A stretch of DNA of 64,000 bases from contig NC_135356.1 of NCBI RefSeq assembly GCF_051622035.1, forward strand, positions 22,845,839-22,909,838. Reading direction: 5' to 3'. This stretch comes from Arctopsyche grandis (Eukaryota; Arthropoda; Insecta; Trichoptera; Hydropsychidae). Shown piece after piece: positions 63,956 through 64,000 of the stretch. Numbering within the stretch: the first letter of the stretch is position 1; each line of letters opens with the position of its first letter. The notes under the pieces were generated by a model. The model did not search any database and had not been told where the DNA came from. It saw only the letters and a program-made list of their open reading frames with translations. A program made the position numbers and the translations under genes.

Positions 63956-64000
63956 GTATATAGGTATCCCGACTTAAGTGCGCAGTATAAAACCGCGCCG

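Overview
The window looks like nuclear DNA from an insect. It is very AT-rich, its genes have introns with GT/AG borders, it is crowded with transposon remains, and it carries dozens of TA and TACATACATATGTATGTA-type simple repeats. The order cannot be fixed from the sequence alone. Only two host genes can be named with confidence. A small plus-strand gene of four exons (3831-5140) encodes a 140-residue homologue of BLOC-1 subunit 2 (Blos2/BLOC1S2). The last three coding exons of a receptor tyrosine kinase of the discoidin domain receptor (DDR) family lie on the minus strand (63148-63056, 51992-51851, 48330-48031). They are separated by introns of about 11.1 kb and 3.5 kb, and the rest of that gene lies beyond the right edge. 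A third possible host exon, zinc-finger-like, sits at 42073-42165 and is uncertain.

Most of the rest is mobile DNA, and many boundaries can be read exactly. 1-8.4 kb: Blos2, with a Helitron-type element holding a nested hAT element and a 102-bp MITE just upstream, a LINE remnant downstream, and two inverted copies of a dispersed repeat outside them. 9.4-30 kb: tRNA-derived SINEs, a TTAA-flanked MITE, a 5'-truncated copy of a non-LTR retrotransposon between two TA arrays, Helitrons of three types, a solo LTR and a Tc1-like element. 30.9-35 kb: a long copy of the same retrotransposon with an intact 985-codon ORF, again with TA arrays on both sides. 35.1-42 kb: another hAT nested in a Helitron, another Helitron, a SINE and fragments. 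42-48 kb: AT-rich DNA with little that is recognisable. 48-64 kb: DDR exons with TE-filled introns containing a 5'-truncated Jockey/CR1-like LINE, a second 102-bp MITE, two further solo LTRs, two LINE 3' ends and a near-perfect 59-bp palindrome.

The two host genes show no sign of working together. BLOC1S2 belongs to a complex for making lysosome-related organelles, and DDR is a collagen-receptor kinase. The elements do interact. The tail shared by SINEs and a LINE suggests one LINE machinery moves both. The retrotransposon at 12.7 and 31 kb seems to choose (TA)n as its target. Nesting gives a relative order of insertion at several places. The most unusual items are the (TA)n-flanked retrotransposon with almost no 3' UTR, the DDR kinase with Asp-His-Ala in place of Asp-Phe-Gly, the 102-bp MITE with perfect 8-bp target duplications, the foldback family built on a GGGTCAATTTG unit, and the 59-bp palindrome.
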